Origin: Opitutia bacterium UBA4506
GTDB taxonomy: Bacteria; Verrucomicrobiota; Verrucomicrobiia; Opitutales; Puniceicoccaceae
Length of the DNA stretch: 64,000 nucleotides
Direction of reading: 5' to 3'
NCBI GenBank assembly: GCA_002388665.1
Contig: DGMY01000091.1
Span: 36,188-100,187, forward strand
Below the pieces are notes generated by a model. That model was not told where the DNA came from and did no database searches. It saw nothing but the letters and a program-made list of their open reading frames with translations. The position numbers were made by a program, and so were the translations under genes. Shown here piece by piece: positions 63,908 through 64,000 of this stretch (positions within the stretch are counted from its first letter, which is position 1; the number at the start of each line of letters is the position of its first letter).

Positions 63908-64000
63908 ACCACAGAGGCTAGCCCCAAATCTCACTCCCACAACGAAAATATAGGTCAGACAAATTAGTATTGACGGCGGTCGAGGCGTAGTGGTAGTTTT
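63908..64000. other. right-edge non-coding stretch
   Basis: 93 bp after the oxidoreductase with no recognised gene. The TTGACG at about 63972 could be a -35 of a gene beyond the window. Confidence 0.3.

Overview
The window looks like a chromosomal stretch from a Verrucomicrobiota bacterium, most likely of the Opitutia (Puniceicoccales/Opitutales-like, probably marine). This is an inference: there is no rRNA gene to place it. It rests on a Rho factor with a long Asn/Arg/Gly-rich N-terminus, a type IV pilus motor cassette, a sulfatase with propeller-fold carbohydrate proteins, and the overall style of the proteins. No phage, transposase, tRNA, rRNA or CRISPR array was seen.

Bases 1-12180 (all + strand) hold the 3' part of rho, a four-gene pilus/secretion motor cassette (GspE/PilB-like ATPase, PilT, second GspE/PilB-like ATPase, PilC/GspF platform) closed by a clear terminator, and an RND efflux pair (adaptor and pump). 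Bases 12441-30511 are a mixed-strand accessory region: a DUF4139 protein, surE, lpdA translationally coupled to a GH18 protein, a serine-hydrolase-fold protein that has lost its catalytic residues, mqo, a polysaccharide deacetylase-like protein, an AraC regulator divergent from a BNR-4 propeller protein, a choloylglycine-hydrolase-like protein, ahpC-ahpD, a DUF2007 protein, a sulfatase and a GH43-like propeller protein.

Bases 30979-49417 are the str-S10-spc-alpha ribosomal superoperon: rpsL, rpsG, fusA, rpsJ, rplC, rplD, rplW, rplB, rpsS, an unknown secreted protein, rplV, rpsC, rplP, rpmC, rpsQ, rplN, rplX, an intrinsic terminator, rplE, rpsN, rpsH, rplF, rplR, rpsE, rplO, secY, map, then rpsM, rpsK, rpsD, rpoA, rplQ. 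tuf, rpmD, adk, infA and rpmJ are absent from their usual places. S11 has an acidic N-terminal extension and L17 an acidic C-terminal tail. The most unusual item is the exported 127-residue protein tightly packed between rpsS and rplV.

Bases 49462-64000 hold a small membrane zinc-ribbon protein, guaA, a non-coding array of about 4.5 tandem ~115-bp units carrying REP-like hairpins (51399-51925), a minus-strand operon for a fused acyl carrier protein/dehydratase with two glycosyltransferases (GT4, GT9), then trpS, a coiled-coil membrane protein, a glycosyltransferase coupled to an RmlD-like reductase, and an operon of an McsA-like UVR-motif protein, a VTT-domain membrane protein and xseA, followed by a CrtI-like FAD oxidoreductase.
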